A DNA stretch of 64,000 nucleotides from contig JACKQB010000001.1 in the NCBI GenBank assembly GCA_024233115.1, positions 682,001-746,000 of the forward strand, written 5' to 3'. This document shows, in pieces, positions 36,120-45,352 of this stretch. Each line of letters opens with the position of its first letter. Within the stretch, counting starts at the first letter, position 1. The position numbers and the translations under genes were made by a program. Origin of the DNA: Akkermansiaceae bacterium (GTDB lineage Bacteria; Verrucomicrobiota; Verrucomicrobiia; Verrucomicrobiales; Akkermansiaceae). The notes under the pieces are model-generated. The model made no database searches and was not told the DNA's origin. It saw only the letters and a program-made list of their open reading frames with translations.

Positions 36120-39100
36120 GCGGGGTATGGGATGGGGGCGGGGAAAGCATCTGCTTGGTGCGCTTGATATAGTTCCAGAGCGGATCATCCCCGCGTGGGC
36201 GGGGAAAGCCCGATCCAATTTCTACGCTTGCCAGCACTGTGCGGGTCATCCCCGCGTGGGCGGGGAAAGCATGCCCACCTGCGAGGACGCCACGGCAATC
36301 ACCGGGTCATCCCCGCGTGGGCGGGGAAAGCTATCCGGGTCTTTCGACCACTTACTAGCCAGGCGGGTCATCCCCGCGTGGGCGGGGAAAGCGGCCACGC
36401 TAGACGGTGGATTTTTTTCCGCAACGGGTCATCCCCGCGTGGGCGGGGAAAGCTAATTCTATGTTCGTTATGACCATACGACCCTCGGGTCATCCCCGCG
36501 TGGGCGGGGAAAGCCTCCAGTTTCTTACCTGTTGGATCAAATATTGCGGGTCATCCCCGCGTGGGCGGGGAAAGCACCCATTCAGAGTCCTCGGCTATAT
36601 TAAACTGCGGGTCATCCCCGCGTGGGCGGGGAAAGCGCACCACCAGCCAGACCAGCCACACCGGCAGCCGGGTCATCCCCGCGTGGGCGGGGAAAGCAAC
36701 CTAACTAGGTTGATCCCCACCCGGTCAAACGGGTCATCCCCGCGTGGGCGGGGAAAGCCACAAGGGGTTATAAACAAGTGCCTGTTAGTGCGGGTCATCC
36801 CCGCGTGGGCGGGGAAAGCATGAAATGGTGAGGAAAGCGCATCATTCATCCCGGGTCATCCCCGCGTGGGCGGGGAAAGCAATAGGCATTGGCCTGATGG
36901 GTTCTACAAATACGGGTCATCCCCGCGTGGGCGGGGAAAGCTTAGGTAGACTGTCGTCGTTGTCGGGTCGGGACGGGTCATCCCCGCGTGGGCGGGGAAA
37001 GCTCCTCGAGGCCCGCGCCGCCTATCGTAAACGCCGGGTCATCCCCGCGTGGGCGGGGAAAGCCAACTTATTCTCCGTTTTTTTCCACAGCCCGACGGGT
37101 CATCCCCGCGTGGGCGGGGAAAGCACGCTACGGTTCCACCCGCAGGCGGCGGTGAGCGGGTCATCCCCGCGTGGGCGGGGAAAGCCAGCCACCGCGCCCG
37201 CTCAGCTCGTGCACCTCCGGGTCATCCCCGCGTGGGCGGGGAAAGCCGGAGCGATCTAAAATACTCATCATCCATAACCGGGTCATCCCCGCGTGGGCGG
37301 GGAAAGCTCCAAGCGCGAGAACCCGGACAAGGGCGACGACGGGTCATCCCCGCGTGGGCGGGGAAAGCTCACGGGCAGCGTGTTGCATTCTCCTGGTTCT
37401 CGGGTCATCCCCGCGTGGGCGGGGAAAGCAAATCGGCGACGGACAATGGCCGCTCCGCATCCGGGTCATCCCCGCGTGGGCGGGGAAAGCGCGCGGCGCG
37501 TTGAAGTTTGTAATTTTGCCGCCGGGTCATCCCCGCGTGGGCGGGGAAAGCAGACGATCATGCGTAGCCTCGACAATATGCGCCGGGTCATCCCCGCGTG
37601 GGCGGGGAAAGCGCCGTCTGGATCGCCTCCTCACAGGTGACGTTCGGGTCATCCCCGCGTGGGCGGGGAAAGCCTCCATGGTGGTGAGGTCGTCGCCGTT
37701 GGCCGCGGGTCATCCCCGCGTGGGCGGGGAAAGCGGCGACAACGGGGAGAAGATCGAGGAAACAACCGGGTCATCCCCGCGTGGGCGGGGAAAGCAGCAA
37801 GACCGGCTTTTGTGTAGGGTGAATCTTCGGGTCATCCCCGCGTGGGCGGGGAAAGCTCCCAAACCTCTGTCGAAGACTAGAAATCCACCGGGTCATCCCC
37901 GCGTGGGCGGGGAAAGCGCCACCAGGTCATAGACCTCCCGCGCCTCGGCCGGGTCATCCCCGCGTGGGCGGGGAAAGCTTAAAATCGCAGGAGCGGAACA
38001 TGCGGCGGAGCGGGTCATCCCCGCGTGGGCGGGGAAAGCGCCCATCCGACGGCACATGCTGATGCATCAAACGGGTCATCCCCGCGTGGGCGGGGAAAGC
38101 GACGGCGTATTGTTTTGTTTTGTCTTCAACAACGGGTCATCCCCGCGTGGGCGGGGAAAGCTTAGCCTGTGCCGATCCAGAAGTTTATGACGACGGGTCA
38201 TCCCCGCGTGGGCGGGGAAAGCAAGCAATACGCCTGTGATCGCTGCGCCCTGGTCGGGTCATCCCCGCGTGGGCGGGGAAAGCGAGGAAAGGGAGTCGTC
38301 CGCGCTGATGGCTGCCGGGTCATCCCCGCGTGGGCGGGGAAAGCTCGATAGCCTTTACCGTTGCTTCAATCGCCTCCGGGTCATCCCCGCGTGGGCGGGG
38401 AAAGCCGAATAGAAACGCCTGCATGCGGTCGAGGAATCGGGTCATCCCCGCGTGGGCGGGGAAAGCGCACCATCCAGACCGGACGTGGGAAATGGCAGCG
38501 GGTCATCCCCGCGTGGGCGGGGAAAGCATCAGCCCGTTCCAGCCCGTCGAAGAGCAGCACGGGTCATCCCCGCGTGGGCGGGGAAAGCTTGCCGATGCTG
38601 CGAACCTTGCGTTTGAATTTCGGGTCATCCCCGCGTGGGCGGGGAAAGCTTATTTTATCCAGTCCTTGACCGTCCTGACGGTCGGGTCATCCCCGCGTGG
38701 GCGGGGAAAGCCATTGCTTGAAGTATTCAGATTAACCGAAGAACGGGTCATCCCCGCGTGGGCGGGGAAAGCTCTTTTAGCATCATATTAGTAGCAAGCA
38801 ACGTCGGGTCATCCCCGCGTGGGCGGGGAAAGCAGGAGCTGACCGCGCTGGCGGTCACCATCCCGCGGGTCATCCCCGCGTGGGCGGGGAAAGCGCTATC
38901 TGACGCTGGATGGTGGTGACGGTCTCCGGGTCATCCCCGCGTGGGCGGGGAAAGCGCCCATCGCATGTGTGTGGTGAGATCATCGGCCGGGTCATCCCCG
39001 CGTGGGCGGGGAAAGCTCTCATGGAACCTCCGGCAGGAGAAACGGGGGCGGGTCATCCCCGCGTGGGCGGGGAAAGCCGCTCGCCCAGCACCCGGCTGCG

Positions 39101-39870
39101 GGCCACATGCGGGTCATCCCCGCGTGGGCGGGGAAAGCAGGTTCGCCGGGCGGGTGTTGCTCACCCAGGCCGGGTCATCCCCGCGTGGGCGGGGAAAGCG
39201 TGGTGGGGGATTGCTGGCCTTGATCGTTCTGCGGGTCATCCCCGCGTGGGCGGGGAAAGCGTACGCGTGCCACCCTCGTCCACGAGACACAGCGGGTCAT
39301 CCCCGCGTGGGCGGGGAAAGCATCTCCCGCAATGCACACAGTCACCATCATACCGGGTCATCCCCGCGTGGGCGGGGAAAGCCAGCCACTCGTATCCTGG
39401 CCGCATCGGCAACTCGGGTCATCCCCGCGTGGGCGGGGAAAGCTTGTGCAGCGCGCTCATCCGCCCGGGCAACCACGGGTCATCCCCGCGTGGGCGGGGA
39501 AAGCTCACAGTGCGGGCAGGCGTAATAGGCCCCCGCCGGGTCATCCCCGCGTGGGCGGGGAAAGCGGAGGGAGCTGCACCCGGGGATTGATCTGTGGCGG
39601 GTCATCCCCGCGTGGGCGGGGAAAGCTCTTGCGGAGTCGTGTCGCGAATACCTCAAGACGGGTCATCCCCGCGTGGGCGGGGAAAGCACTCTAGGCCGGT
39701 GGGGGATTGGCTGCGCCGCCGGGTCATCCCCGCGTGGGCGGGGAAAGCCTATTCCAAAACGTCTTCTCAAAATCCCCCCACGGGTCATCCCCGCGTGGGC
39801 GGGGAAAGCGCACTCGCGGCCGTCGATGGCCTGGGCATTCTCGGGTCATCCCCGCGTGGGCGGGGAAAGC
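36120..39870 (-). CRISPR. Type I-E CRISPR array, 61 spacers
   Basis: Sixty-one 29-nt repeats begin at 36181 and continue to 39842, with 32-nt spacers, except one of 33 nt (38650-38682). On the transcribed (minus) strand the repeat begins GCTTTCCCCGCCCACG and ends GGGGATGACCCG, with the I-E handle ATGACCCG. All copies look identical except the repeat at 36181 (one change) and a highly degenerate one at 36120-36148, still followed by an exact 32-nt spacer. Degeneration at the low-coordinate end, and cas genes plus leader at the other, show that new spacers enter at 39870. The minus-strand transcript continues in the same direction as the cas operon. I found no repeated spacers by eye. Confidence 0.97.
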
Positions 39871-39941
39871 TCTGCCAATAGCTTGATTGGTAGAGTATCG
39901 AAGAGCAAGAATTTTGACCGACTGGGGTGTGTCAAGATGTC
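39871..39941 (-). promoter_or_regulatory. CRISPR leader
   Basis: These 71 nt separate the cas2 stop from the first repeat. On the minus strand they contain TTGACA (39935-39930), a possible -35 box with only a weak -10 (AATTCT) at 16-nt spacing, and an IHF-type site beside the first repeat. The leader may extend into the end of cas2. Confidence 0.75.
39876..39888 (-). promoter_or_regulatory. IHF-type site in the leader
   Basis: AATCAAGCTATTG on the minus strand matches the IHF consensus WATCAANNNNTTR at every defined position and lies 5 nt from the first repeat. In E. coli type I-E, IHF bends the leader here to direct spacer integration. The site is also the centre of the inverted repeat CCAAT/ATTGG. 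Confidence 0.6.
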
Positions 39942-40253
39942 TCAAAAAGGGACGTTTTCGGGGTCGATCCAGTTTTCTGCGATGAGGGGGATACCGGAAA
40001 GGTTGATTTCCTTCCTGCCCGTTTTGCCTTCGGGGCCGATACGCTGGATGTTGTAGCCCTGGCAATTGGGAGCCGAGGAAATGATGAGAAGTCCAAATTC
40101 CGTTGGGGCGTGCCGGAGGATGAAATCGAGCACTTTTTTATGGGTGCGTGCGTTGAGCGTGCCGACAAACACGTTCGGTTTAGGTTCGATAAACCAGCGC
40201 TTGAGGTGGCCACGGATTGCAGGTGGCGTGTCGTTGGCTACGAGGACGGTCAT
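39942..40253 (-). CDS. cas2: CRISPR-associated protein Cas2 (type I-E)
   Basis: This 103-residue protein belongs to the Cas2e subgroup: MTVLVANDTPPAIRGHLKRWFIEPKPNVFVG at the start and the extended C-terminus after ISSAPNCQGYNIQRIG. The Cas2 dimer bridges two Cas1 dimers in the integrase that inserts spacers; nuclease activity is not needed. It overlaps cas1 by 4 nt and is the last cas gene before the leader. Confidence 0.95.
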   Translation of the reverse strand: MTVLVANDTPPAIRGHLKRWFIEPKPNVFVGTLNARTHKKVLDFILRHAPTEFGLLIISSAPNCQGYNIQRIGPEGKTGRKEINLSGIPLIAENWIDPENVPF

Positions 40254-41140
40254 TGTTTCGGCTGAAGTGGGTGAACGTGCGCTTCCGCCGGGCCGTTGCC
40301 GGGCAGCTCGTTGAAGAGTGCTTTCAATTCGTTGGGCATGCGGCGGAGCATACGTGTTTCCTCGATGCGGCGTTTGAGGATTTTGCGCACGAGTTCGCCA
40401 CGGTCATTCGGGTCGATGGAGATGGCTTCAAATGCCGCTGGCCAAGAGGTTTCGTGTTTGTAGAGGTCGGCGACGTCGTAGATAAAGGGGAGGGTGCCGG
40501 CTTGGTGGACAAAACCGAGTTGTGGGATGAAGCCCATGGAGCAGCAAACGGCGGCAGATAGGGAATAAAGTGAAGCATTGGCGGTGGACAGGGCACGATT
40601 GATGCCATCGGCGAGATTCCAGTTGGTGGTTTTGTAGTCGCGGCCTTTCCAAGTGACACCAAATTGTTTGCCGAGTTCGGCGTAAATGGCTTTGACGCGT
40701 TTGCCTTCCATGCCGCGCAGTTGTTTGATGGAAATGCCGTGGACGTTTGCCTCGGGGAAACGGTTGAGAAACATGCGGCGTGCGATTTCGGCGCGTTTGC
40801 GGGGATGTGCCCATGCGTCGGCATGGAGGCGTGCCATCGAGTTGTCGTGGTTCGGGGTGATACCGAAGGAGTAGAAGCGCATGCCGTCCTCGCCCATCCA
40901 GAAGACGGGGCAGTTTGACTGGGCACAGGTTTTGACAGCGGCGTGGGTGACAGTGGTGCCGGGACCGAGGATCAGGGCCGAGACGGTAGCCACAGGGATA
41001 CGGATGATGGTTCCTTCAGAGCTGATCCATTTGATCGAGGCATCATCGACTTCGAGACGTCCGCGCTCGAGATAGACGGGAGTCCACCGGTCTTTCGCCG
41101 GGGAGAGGGTATCGAGTGGAGGACGTTCGAAAATGGGCAT
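40250..41140 (-). CDS. cas1: CRISPR-associated integrase Cas1 (type I-E)
   Basis: This 296-residue protein is Cas1e: an N-terminal beta domain with the motif KDRWTPVYLERGRLEVDD and the helical catalytic domain with RGMEGKRVKAIY (metal-binding Glu), GFVHQAGTLPFIYDVADLYK (His and Asp ligands). With Cas2 it integrates new spacers at the leader-repeat junction. It starts 3 nt after the DUF1016 gene and overlaps cas2 by 4 nt. The length is normal and the active site is complete, so adaptation should be functional. Confidence 0.97.
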   Translation of the reverse strand: MPIFERPPLDTLSPAKDRWTPVYLERGRLEVDDASIKWISSEGTIIRIPVATVSALILGPGTTVTHAAVKTCAQSNCPVFWMGEDGMRFYSFGITPNHDNSMARLHADAWAHPRKRAEIARRMFLNRFPEANVHGISIKQLRGMEGKRVKAIYAELGKQFGVTWKGRDYKTTNWNLADGINRALSTANASLYSLSAAVCCSMGFIPQLGFVHQAGTLPFIYDVADLYKHETSWPAAFEAISIDPNDRGELVRKILKRRIEETRMLRRMPNELKALFNELPGNGPAEAHVHPLQPKQ

Positions 41141-41143
41141 GGT

Positions 41144-42304
41144 TTACGAGTTTTCTGCGAGTTCTTTGCGGAGAAATGCTTCGAGTTCCTTCGGGTCTGG
41201 GAGCTGGAGTTGGTATTGGGAGACGAAGAGGTTTTCGTCCATGCCTCCGAGAGTGTATTTGGCGAGTGGGGATTTGCGGTCGGTGCAGAGCAGGAGGCCG
41301 ACGGGCGGGTTGTCGTCTGGTTGCATTTCGTGTTCTTTGAACCAGCTGAGATAGGTGTTGAGCTGGCCGGCGTTGGCATGGGAGAAGGGCTCGACCTTGA
41401 GGTCGATGAGGATGTGGCATTTGAGGAGCCGGTGGTAGAAGACGAGGTCGATGAAGTAGTGTTCGCTGCCGATGAGGATTTTTCGTTGGCGTGTTTCGAA
41501 ACAGAAGCCACGACCGAGCTCGAGGATGAAGGCTTGCAGGTGGTCTAACAAGGCGGTTTCGAGGTCGGATTCCTCCATAGTATCACGGGCGTGGAGGCCG
41601 AGGAACTCAAAGATGTAGGGATCGCGGATGAGGTCGCGCGGATGAAATTCGGCCGACCCTTGGTTGGTGAGTTCGATGAGTTTTTCTTTGTCCTTGGAGA
41701 GTCCGGTGCGTTCGAAGAGGAGGGAGCCGATCTGGCGTTTGAGGTCGCGTACGGACCAGCGACCTTTGATAGCTTCGATCTCATAGAAGGCGCGCTTGAG
41801 AGGGTCGTCGATTTTGAGGAGCTCGACGAGGTGGGTGAATGAAAGCTGGGTGAGGATTTTGAGTGATTGGGCGCGGGGGAGATTGGACGAAGTGAATTCG
41901 TCAGTCAGTGACTGGCGAATTGGCTGAGTCGTGTCTATATGAGATGAGACCAATAAGTGCGACAGTGTCGAACTTATTGGTAAGTTGCTGATGGAGAGGT
42001 TGTTTTGGAATTGGTCAGTCACTGCCTGACCAATTGAGGGGTATTGCTCGAAAAATAGGCGGCAGAGCTTGAGATTGGTTGAGCTTAAGCCTTTTACGCC
42101 CGCACTTTTCAGCCGCTTGGCCAGTTCCGGGATGAGCTTTGCGCCATATTGCGCCCGGTCTTCGCCGTTTTGCTCAAACTCCACCAGGTAGGCGCCGATG
42201 AGCCAGTTGCGGGCGGTCAGCGAGACGTTGACCGCCGAGGCCGCCCTTTTGACGAGCGCGGTGTCGAGGTGCTGGATGTCGGAGATGAGCGTGGGGAGTT
42301 TCAT
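41144..42304 (-). CDS. DUF1016/YhcG-type PD-(D/E)XK nuclease inside the cas operon
   Basis: About 386 residues from the ATG at 42304, which overlaps the cas5 stop by 4 nt; longer upstream frames are not coding. The N-terminal half is the DUF1016_N helical/winged-helix domain (NVSLTARNWLIGAYLVEFEQNGEDRAQYG; LKLCRLFFEQYP; YEIEAIKGRWSVRDLKRQIGSLLFERTGLS). The C-terminal half is a PD-(D/E)XK nuclease: YIFEFLGL, ETALLDHLQAFILELGRGF, YFIDLVFYHRLLKCHILIDLK (catalytic Asp and D-x-K), QLNTYLSWF. YhcG proteins are usually found alone or near restriction loci and are not among the standard I-E genes. cas1 begins 3 nt downstream, so it is made with the Cas proteins. Its role is unknown. Confidence 0.9.
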   Translation of the reverse strand: MKLPTLISDIQHLDTALVKRAASAVNVSLTARNWLIGAYLVEFEQNGEDRAQYGAKLIPELAKRLKSAGVKGLSSTNLKLCRLFFEQYPSIGQAVTDQFQNNLSISNLPISSTLSHLLVSSHIDTTQPIRQSLTDEFTSSNLPRAQSLKILTQLSFTHLVELLKIDDPLKRAFYEIEAIKGRWSVRDLKRQIGSLLFERTGLSKDKEKLIELTNQGSAEFHPRDLIRDPYIFEFLGLHARDTMEESDLETALLDHLQAFILELGRGFCFETRQRKILIGSEHYFIDLVFYHRLLKCHILIDLKVEPFSHANAGQLNTYLSWFKEHEMQPDDNPPVGLLLCTDRKSPLAKYTLGGMDENLFVSQYQLQLPDPKELEAFLRKELAENS

Positions 42305-43062
42305 GAGGACTCGGGGCGGTGGTGGCGGATGGCGCGGGATCGGTAGGGGGAGGGGACGGCACCTTGGTGCTGACCAAAGGCAACCGGTTGGTCGCTTTGG
42401 AAGAAGTCGCCGTCTTCGGGGGCGCCGGTGACCTCTTGCTGGTATTCGAAGGCGTCGAGTGACGCGGTTTCGCGCTGGGGGAGGGCGTCGAGGAGGGTGG
42501 CGAAGGCTTGTTCCCGCGTTTCCGCCAGGGTGGGGGTGAGCGGGGTGGAGGGGAGGCAGGTTTTGCGTCCGAACCAGATCCCCCAAACAGGGTTTCGGAG
42601 GGCCTTGCTTAGTTGGTTTAGGGTTTCTCCATCACCTTCCAGGATGGCGACGAAGGAGGTTCCCGTGAGGTAGCTTCGCCAAGTTGGAACTGTTCTTTTT
42701 TCGGGACTCTTCCATTTGAGCGTGCCTGATTTGTTCTTTTCTGCAACCGGCGGAACATTCAATTTTCCGAAAGGTGTATCAGGATAACCACCTCCCACGG
42801 TATGGAAGTCCGTGAGGCGGGTGCTGTTGAGTTCGCGGCCATTGGCGGATTTGGGTAATCGGGCGACGGTGAGTGTCAGGCTGGTGAGCGGGATGAGTTT
42901 TTCCGCTTCGTCCGGGCTGTGTTTATCAATGCCGAGGGCGGCTGCAAGGAGGCCGACGATGGCGGATTTGGTCGGGAAGGGGGAGGTTTCCCGATATTGG
43001 TATTTGGAGGACGCTCCCCATGATTGCATGGGGGCGTCGAGGTAGAAGGCGAGTGCGGGCAT
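42301..43062 (-). CDS. cas5e: CRISPR-associated protein Cas5 (type I-E, CasD)
   Basis: This 253-residue RAMP protein has the N-terminal LAFYLDAPMQSWGASSKYQYRETSPFPTKSAIVGLLAAALG, the classical Cas5e pattern. It caps the 5' handle of the crRNA in Cascade. It follows cas7 after 3 nt and overlaps the DUF1016 gene by 4 nt. The C-terminus (PSPYRSRAIRHHRP) is a little longer than usual. Confidence 0.95.
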   Translation of the reverse strand: MPALAFYLDAPMQSWGASSKYQYRETSPFPTKSAIVGLLAAALGIDKHSPDEAEKLIPLTSLTLTVARLPKSANGRELNSTRLTDFHTVGGGYPDTPFGKLNVPPVAEKNKSGTLKWKSPEKRTVPTWRSYLTGTSFVAILEGDGETLNQLSKALRNPVWGIWFGRKTCLPSTPLTPTLAETREQAFATLLDALPQRETASLDAFEYQQEVTGAPEDGDFFQSDQPVAFGQHQGAVPSPYRSRAIRHHRPESS

Positions 43063-43065
43063 GGC

Positions 43066-44136
43066 TTAGTCGGAGAGAAGGTTGTCGAGGAAGGTGTCGA
43101 GGCCGTCTTCGGTGAGGTAGGTTTTCTTGCCTTGGTCGCCCCAGGTTTTTTCGATGTCGGCGAGGTGGTTTTTCATCGTTTCCAAGGATGCGTCGGCAAA
43201 GCCTGAGCCGTTGGCGCGGACGGGCTTTTCAAAGGCGTTGATAAGTTGAAGTGGTTGGCCTGAGCCTTTGCGGATGCCGAGCACTTCGTGCGGAAGGGTG
43301 GCGGCGCTCATGGAGTTTTTACGCGCTCCTGGCACGGCGGTGAGCACGGCCTTGATGAAGGCGCGGAGGATGTCCTTGCGCTCGTCCTCGCTGAGACCGC
43401 CGAGGTGTTTGTCGTCGGCTAACAGGTCGAGGTTGATGGCGGCGTAGCGGTAATAGGTGGCGGAGTTGAACTCGAGGGTGCCGATCATACCGGCACCTGC
43501 GTCTTCGGCATCGCCTTTGCGGTCATCGACGGCGGAGAAGAAATCGACTTCGTTGTCCGCGCGGTGGGTGGATAAGGCATGGGAGAACATGGCCGCGCCG
43601 TCGATGTTGAGGTTGGGATCGTTGGCGACCATGCGGCCGAAGAGGGCGATGTCTGCTGCATCGTTGCGGGTGGCGGCTTTGGCTGCGTCCTTTGCAACTT
43701 TCTTGATGGCTGCAGCGGTCTTTTTATCGTCGGTTAGAGTTCGAATGTCTTCGATGTTTTCCTTTATCGCTACGGCCATACCTTTAATTTCCGCAGGGGA
43801 GAGATAGACGGCTGTTGTCACTTGGTTTTCGTTTTTAGGATCTTGTTTGCTAAAAACTGTGCAAAGCTCGTTAGCAAAAACATTGGCCTCATCATCGCTA
43901 AGTTGTTCATTCAACAGAGCGGAAATAAATGGTTCTTTAAGATGACGCGAGCGGATACCTTCGAAGCCAGTGGAGTCACTTGCTGCGGTGATGCGTGACG
44001 CTCGTTTCAAGCACTGGCTGGAAATACGGGCGCGTTTGGTGCCGCCGAAGAGGGCGGATTTTGGTGAGCCGACGTCGTCGCGGTTGAGGCAGGAGACGGG
44101 GAAGGATTGGAGGATGTGGAGTTCAATTAGTTTCAT
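43066..44136 (-). CDS. cas7e: CRISPR-associated protein Cas7 (type I-E, CasC/Cse4)
   Basis: This 356-residue backbone subunit of Cascade begins LIELHILQSFPVSCLNRDDVGSPKSALFGGTKRARISSQCLKRA, the diagnostic Cas7e N-terminus; six copies normally coat the crRNA. Acidic/alanine-rich insert regions (about 100-160) are typical. It starts 36 nt after cas6e, an unusual neighbour. Confidence 0.95.
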   Translation of the reverse strand: MKLIELHILQSFPVSCLNRDDVGSPKSALFGGTKRARISSQCLKRASRITAASDSTGFEGIRSRHLKEPFISALLNEQLSDDEANVFANELCTVFSKQDPKNENQVTTAVYLSPAEIKGMAVAIKENIEDIRTLTDDKKTAAAIKKVAKDAAKAATRNDAADIALFGRMVANDPNLNIDGAAMFSHALSTHRADNEVDFFSAVDDRKGDAEDAGAGMIGTLEFNSATYYRYAAINLDLLADDKHLGGLSEDERKDILRAFIKAVLTAVPGARKNSMSAATLPHEVLGIRKGSGQPLQLINAFEKPVRANGSGFADASLETMKNHLADIEKTWGDQGKKTYLTEDGLDTFLDNLLSD

Positions 44137-44172
44137 GGTTTTGTAGTTGTTAGTTGGTTGATTGTTTGAAGG

Positions 44173-44808
44173 TTAGAGGTTGATGGGTGAGAGACAGAGC
44201 ATGCCGAATCCGAAGGCTTTGGCGGAACCGATGCCTGAGGTGGCGGCTTGTTGGAATTTGTCTTTGTCGGTCACTTGAAGGATGCCTTGGAACTCGGTGG
44301 CGGTGTGAGTGCCACCTTTGCCTTTTTTGAGGAAGTTCTGGCGCGGTCGCGGGACGGTTTTCAGGGAGTCGGTAGCGACGCTGAACCCGTGGTGTTCTGC
44401 TTTGCGTTGCATCCAGGTGATGAGTTCCTCGCGGTTGACGATGGGTTCGCGGCGACCGTTTTTCTTTTTGCTGCCGTCGGCGAGGCGCACCACGCGGGTG
44501 ACGGTGGGGTTGGCGAGGAGGGAGAATTGGTAGGCGCTGTGCGTGAAGAAATCGTCTGCCACGGTCTTCGATTGCCAGCCGTCGGACGGACACCAGTCGG
44601 GCCGTGTGGGTGGCTCGGGCGAGAGGATGAGGAGACGGAAGTCATTGCCGGTGTCATCGAGGCGGGTGAGGAAGTCGCGGTCGGCTTCCGGTTTGCCGGG
44701 GAAGGCTTCCCAGATGCGTTTGTGCCAGGCGTAGGAATCGCGGAACCCACCGTCTTTCCACGGGCGTGCGGCGATGTCGTAGGGGATACGGGCTTGGGTG
44801 AGAATCAT
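44173..44808 (-). CDS. cas6e: CRISPR RNA endoribonuclease Cas6e (CasE)
   Basis: This 211-residue protein has two ferredoxin-like RAMP domains: DSYAWHKRIWEAFPGKPEADRDFLTRLDD at the N-terminus (with the catalytic His candidate in YAWHKRIW) and the glycine-rich loop GIGSAKAFGFGMLCLSPI at the C-terminus. It cleaves the repeat hairpin and stays bound to the 3' end of the crRNA. In E. coli it follows cas5; here it lies between cse2 and cas7, starting 5 nt after cse2. Confidence 0.95.
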   Translation of the reverse strand: MILTQARIPYDIAARPWKDGGFRDSYAWHKRIWEAFPGKPEADRDFLTRLDDTGNDFRLLILSPEPPTRPDWCPSDGWQSKTVADDFFTHSAYQFSLLANPTVTRVVRLADGSKKKNGRREPIVNREELITWMQRKAEHHGFSVATDSLKTVPRPRQNFLKKGKGGTHTATEFQGILQVTDKDKFQQAATSGIGSAKAFGFGMLCLSPINL

Positions 44809-44813
44809 GGGAT

Positions 44814-45311
44814 TTAGGATTGGAGATTGTTGATGGCCTCGGAGGCCTGCCAGAAATCGGCGGCCCAGTAGAGTTTGACTTCGTCGCGGTAGTTCGCCCA
44901 GAAGTTGAGGCGTTTGTGAAGATCGGCGTAGTCGAGTCCGATGCCTTCGCGTGAGATGCGTTTAATCAGGCGATGGAGTTGCTGGCCGAGGTCAGTGAGA
45001 TCGTCGCAGGCGAGGAGACGGCGGAAATGGCGGTCGTAGGGGTGATCGCCGTCCTTGCGGTCGCCGAGAAGGAGTGCGGCTTTGCCGACAGAGATGTTTT
45101 CACGGTGTTCCGGGTGTTCGGCGAAGAGGGCGGCGGTGATGGTCTTGCGCTCGTCGCCGAGAGCGCCTAGCAGCCCTAGAATGGGGTAGGCTTGATGACG
45201 GGTGGTGGGGCTCCAATATTTGCGGAGGGCTGCGCGATTTCCTCGGTCATCGGTGATCTTTTGCAGCCGCTTGATGAAGTCGGCGTGGTTGGGTTTGTTG
45301 TCGGTGCTCAT
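44814..45311 (-). CDS. cse2: Cascade small subunit Cse2 (CasB)
   Basis: A 165-residue helical protein: RGNRAALRKYWSPTTRHQAYPILG matches the conserved basic helix of Cse2, and GIGLDYADLHKRLNFWANYRDEVKLYWAADFW matches the conserved C-terminal helix. Two copies line the inner arm of Cascade and help stabilise the R-loop. It begins 41 nt after cas8e. Confidence 0.93.
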   Translation of the reverse strand: MSTDNKPNHADFIKRLQKITDDRGNRAALRKYWSPTTRHQAYPILGLLGALGDERKTITAALFAEHPEHRENISVGKAALLLGDRKDGDHPYDRHFRRLLACDDLTDLGQQLHRLIKRISREGIGLDYADLHKRLNFWANYRDEVKLYWAADFWQASEAINNLQS

Positions 45312-45352
45312 GGTTTGAATGATGTGGAATTTCTTGGTCGCTACTTGATGGG

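Noticed and set aside
36118..39881. Many long plus-strand open frames with repeating GHPRVGGES, VIPAWAGKA and GSSPRGRGK units
   Set aside because: They are translations of the CRISPR repeat in three frames; the 61-nt period and non-coding spacers explain them fully.
42305..42586. N-terminal extension of the DUF1016 protein
   Set aside because: Arg/Pro-rich translation of cas5 in another frame; the ATG at 42304 overlaps the cas5 stop as in a coupled operon.
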